NCBI GenBank assembly: GCA_900470155.1
Contig: UBZT01000021.1
Coordinates: 19,767 to 83,766 of the forward strand
Length of the DNA: 64,000 nucleotides
Reading direction: 5' to 3'
From: Hyphomicrobiales bacterium
Lineage (GTDB): Bacteria > Pseudomonadota > Alphaproteobacteria > Rhizobiales > Rhizobiaceae
This document shows positions 62,042 through 64,000 of this stretch, piece after piece; position 1 is the first letter of the stretch; every line of letters starts with the position of its first letter. Below the pieces are notes generated by a model. That model was not told the DNA's origin. It saw only the letters and a list, made by a program, of their open reading frames with translations, and did no database searches. A program made the translations under genes and the position numbers.

Positions 62042-62542
62042 ATGCCAGCAAAAGGACATGGACGGCCGAAAGGCACTGAGTATGACCACTTTGTGGTAAG
62101 TCTTGTGGATGCGATCTACGCCAGCGGCGGGGTGAAGACGCTCAACCAAGCTATGCGCGAACAGTTTCCAGAAGGCTTCGTTTTCGGCTCGGTGTCGCGT
62201 CCGACTGTCGAGAAGCGTTTCCGCAAGCTGTGGAAGGAGGGCAAGGAGACGTTGCTCGCCGAGGCCGCTGCTCGGGAGCAGAAACGCAAAGCCAACGATC
62301 CAAAGACGATTTTGGACAAGATCCGATTGTCGGAAGCTGTGAAGCTGAAAAAGTTGTCGGAGGGCAAGGCTCCCTACTCTGATCTGTTTGCGATGCCCCA
62401 CATCTATTTCATCGATCGAGCTACCCCGGATGACTACAAGAAGAACCCGATGGTGCCATTGTTGATGTCCTTCGGTGAGTATCAGATTGCCCACCAGCGC
62501 CGGGCTGTCCTCGAAAAGATAAAGGGTCAAAAGTCTGCATGA
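62042..62542 (+). CDS. hypothetical protein (166 aa)
   Basis: A basic 166-residue protein, beginning MPAKGHGRPKGTEYDHFV, with GAGGAC before the ATG. The stretch VSRPTVEKRFRKLWKEGKET could be a helix-turn-helix. A lysine-rich middle follows (EQKRKANDPK). It overlaps the next gene by ATGA, so the two are coupled. I do not recognise the family. Confidence 0.6.
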   Translation: MPAKGHGRPKGTEYDHFVVSLVDAIYASGGVKTLNQAMREQFPEGFVFGSVSRPTVEKRFRKLWKEGKETLLAEAAAREQKRKANDPKTILDKIRLSEAVKLKKLSEGKAPYSDLFAMPHIYFIDRATPDDYKKNPMVPLLMSFGEYQIAHQRRAVLEKIKGQKSA

Positions 62543-63225
62543 CCAGTGTTCGTCCTCCTATTCCCAAAAGGCTGGCGGCCCGCATCAGGGCGGCGCAAAC
62601 GAAGGTTCTCGATGCCCGCGGATGGATCGAGGCGACCGCCTTCAACTCGCTGCAGGATGAAGCTCGGTGGAACGATTTTGCGCGGAACCCCGAGGCGTTC
62701 GCCCGGAAATACTATCCGGGTCACAGCGTCGATTCGTACCCTGTGCAGACGAGTACCTCTCGGATCCGGGAGAGGCTGGACAAGCTGCCCGCCCGCATGG
62801 AGCGCAATCAGCGCGACCTCGATGCGGCCGACGCCGAGCTGGTGAAGGTGGAAGCGGAAGTGCTCGAGGAGGTAGGCAGAATGCGCGCGACGTCAGGTCG
62901 CGTGTCGTGGCCGCCGGCACTGGAGCCGTACGCTCAGTTTCATGCTCGAGCGATGGCGAAGGCGGAGCATCAGCGTGACACCTCCGACGCGCAACGGGAA
63001 GATTACCTTGCGCAGGTGAAAAAGGATTTCGACGAGGAAATGGCGGCGTTAGAGATCGAACGCCAAGCGTGGCACGATGAGCTTGCGGAAGATATGAAGT
63101 CGTGGTCGCCGGAGAGGCGGGCGATGTTCCGGCAGGTCATGGGCGGGATTGCCGAGGGGCTTCGGAATCGCACGCTGGCGCCAAGCGATATCGGCGACTA
63201 CATCGACCGGCAATTCAAGCGGTAG
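62539..63225 (+). CDS. hypothetical coiled-coil protein (228 aa)
   Basis: A 228-residue highly charged protein. Residues 90-125 (LDKLPARMERNQRDLDAADA onward) and 140-190 are predicted coiled coil from heptad spacing. No catalytic motif is visible. It starts in an ATGA overlap with the 166-residue gene and must act with it. The C-terminus (GDYIDRQFKR) is compact. Confidence 0.6.
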   Translation: MTSVRPPIPKRLAARIRAAQTKVLDARGWIEATAFNSLQDEARWNDFARNPEAFARKYYPGHSVDSYPVQTSTSRIRERLDKLPARMERNQRDLDAADAELVKVEAEVLEEVGRMRATSGRVSWPPALEPYAQFHARAMAKAEHQRDTSDAQREDYLAQVKKDFDEEMAALEIERQAWHDELAEDMKSWSPERRAMFRQVMGGIAEGLRNRTLAPSDIGDYIDRQFKR

Positions 63226-63865
63226 ACTACGTCATTTCCCACGGGTCAAGATGACGCCCATCATCATCGCGCAGGTCGCCCACTAGGAGACGTGATCCTC
63301 GCAGGTCGATAGCGATTTCTTCCGGATCTCCTCACCAAGCCTGTAAGACCCTGCATATTTGGGAGACATCCTCTTCTCGAATCGGAGGAGAAGCATTCCG
63401 CCTTTTGCGACGCATCCGGTGATCCGGTTCTTCTCTTCGGGTGGAAAGGCAGACACCGCGACGGCTGCCTGCCGAATGAGCGGACCCATCCCGGCCGCAC
63501 ATCGAAGACCGCACAGGGGGCGATGGTTTCCTGATGAAGCAGATCGAGATCGTTGACCGTCATAGCTTCATTCTCATGTGGCGCCGGGAATCGTGACTGG
63601 TAACCTGTAGATGCACAAAGTCGAAAAATTTCAAACACTTAGAGTTCTAATGACAAGGTCGTTAGTTCGTATCGCCTTCAAGGCGAGCCCAACCACGTAA
63701 GCGAAGCTTCCTCTCCGGACACAGTAACAACGCGACTGTGGTGACGTGAAACATCCCTGCGTAATCGCCGGCCCCTCGGCCGCCCACGAGCGGCGCATTT
63801 ATCTTGACAAAATAAATCATATTTACGATTTGATGTGCGTCACTGAATATTTTGAGGGTTTTTTC
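63226..63865. other. intergenic region
   Basis: No convincing gene. A leftward 68-codon frame (63283-63489) lacks a ribosome site. Near the right end, TTGACA (63804-63809) followed by AT-rich sequence looks like the promoter of the substrate-binding protein gene. Confidence 0.5.
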
Positions 63866-64000
63866 ATGCTTTTCAGACCGAGAGAGCTCGCGATCACAGT
63901 CGCATTGGTTTTCACTCAGCCTCTAGCCGCAATCGCCGATCCGATCACCATCATCGATCATGAAAACCGCACCGTCACGTTGGCAAAGCCCGTCGAGCGG
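63866..64000 (+). CDS. periplasmic substrate-binding protein, iron/siderophore type (partial)
   Basis: The first 45 codons of a rightward gene. A signal peptide (ELAITVALVFTQPLAAIA) is followed by ITIIDHENRTVTLAKPVER, the start typical of class III (FecB/BtuF-like) binding proteins, which read V.D..GR.V.LPKPVER. It probably delivers iron chelates or cobalamin to an ABC importer encoded beyond the window. The AT-rich promoter would suit iron regulation, but I see no certain box. Confidence 0.72.
   Translation, partial: MLFRPRELAITVALVFTQPLAAIADPITIIDHENRTVTLAKPVER

Noticed and set aside
63283..63489. Leftward 68-codon frame
   Set aside because: No ribosome site or recognisable family; overlapping frames are equally open.
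1..64000. CRISPR arrays, rRNA genes and intact insertion sequences
   Set aside because: No regularly spaced repeats, rRNA sequence or transposase gene was seen.

Overview
The window reads as a large repABC plasmid or chromid from a Rhizobiales bacterium, most like the Agrobacterium/Rhizobium/Ensifer group. Evidence for this is a complete repABC replication and partition locus with its antisense RNA, a traI-trbBCDEJKLFGHI conjugation operon in Ti-plasmid gene order with TraR-type tra boxes, a rhizobial-plasmid DUF1612 protein, and an alphaproteobacterial GAAC-N7-GAAC LexA box before dinB.

Bases 1-21.5 kb are catabolic. The left edge holds the end of a phenylacetate operon (thiolase, then paaA running off the window) with a divergent paaX repressor. 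A soluble chemoreceptor and an amine/amino-acid permease follow. A TetR-controlled set comes next: flavin amine oxidase, cupin and aldehyde dehydrogenase. Then there is a leftward one-carbon module of dimethylglycine/sarcosine dehydrogenase-like enzyme, EtfB, EtfA, PurU and FolD. It would pass electrons from N-demethylation to an electron transfer flavoprotein and dispose of the methyl carbon as formate. Divergent from it is a rightward operon of a choline/ethanolamine-kinase-like enzyme, a TetR regulator, a second aldehyde dehydrogenase and an aminotransferase of the ethanolamine-phosphate phospho-lyase type. This suggests an amino-alcohol route by phosphorylation, lyase cleavage and aldehyde oxidation.

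Bases 21.7-22.6 kb are a decayed junction with a truncated chemoreceptor. Bases 22.6-37 kb are the plasmid backbone: the trb mating-pore genes, the LuxI-type TraI, two tra boxes, and repA, repB, the antisense RNA and repC. A near-duplicate intergenic element sits after repA and again after repC. No traR, traM, relaxase or oriT is in view.

Bases 37-63 kb are accessory DNA rich in genes of anti-phage type. In order they are a class III nucleotide cyclase-like protein, an unknown protein between two copies of an integrase 5' region (one decayed), a tyrosine recombinase, a DUF1612 protein, a K+ channel with a C-terminal helix-turn-helix-like segment, a compact Gabija-like GajA/GajB pair and a STAND-type NTPase with a nuclease-like N-terminus and a SEC-C zinc tail. 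Next come a leftward HEPN cassette and a four-gene operon of a small protein, a QueC-like enzyme, an XRE/ImmA-IrrE protease and a PIN nuclease. An HNH-like protein, a DUF3800 protein, SOS-regulated dinB, an ApeA-like HEPN protein and two coupled unknown genes follow. The right edge begins a periplasmic substrate-binding protein gene. The QueC-like/ImmA/PIN operon is the strongest candidate for an undescribed system. The STAND/SEC-C protein and the cyclase without an adjacent effector are the next best.
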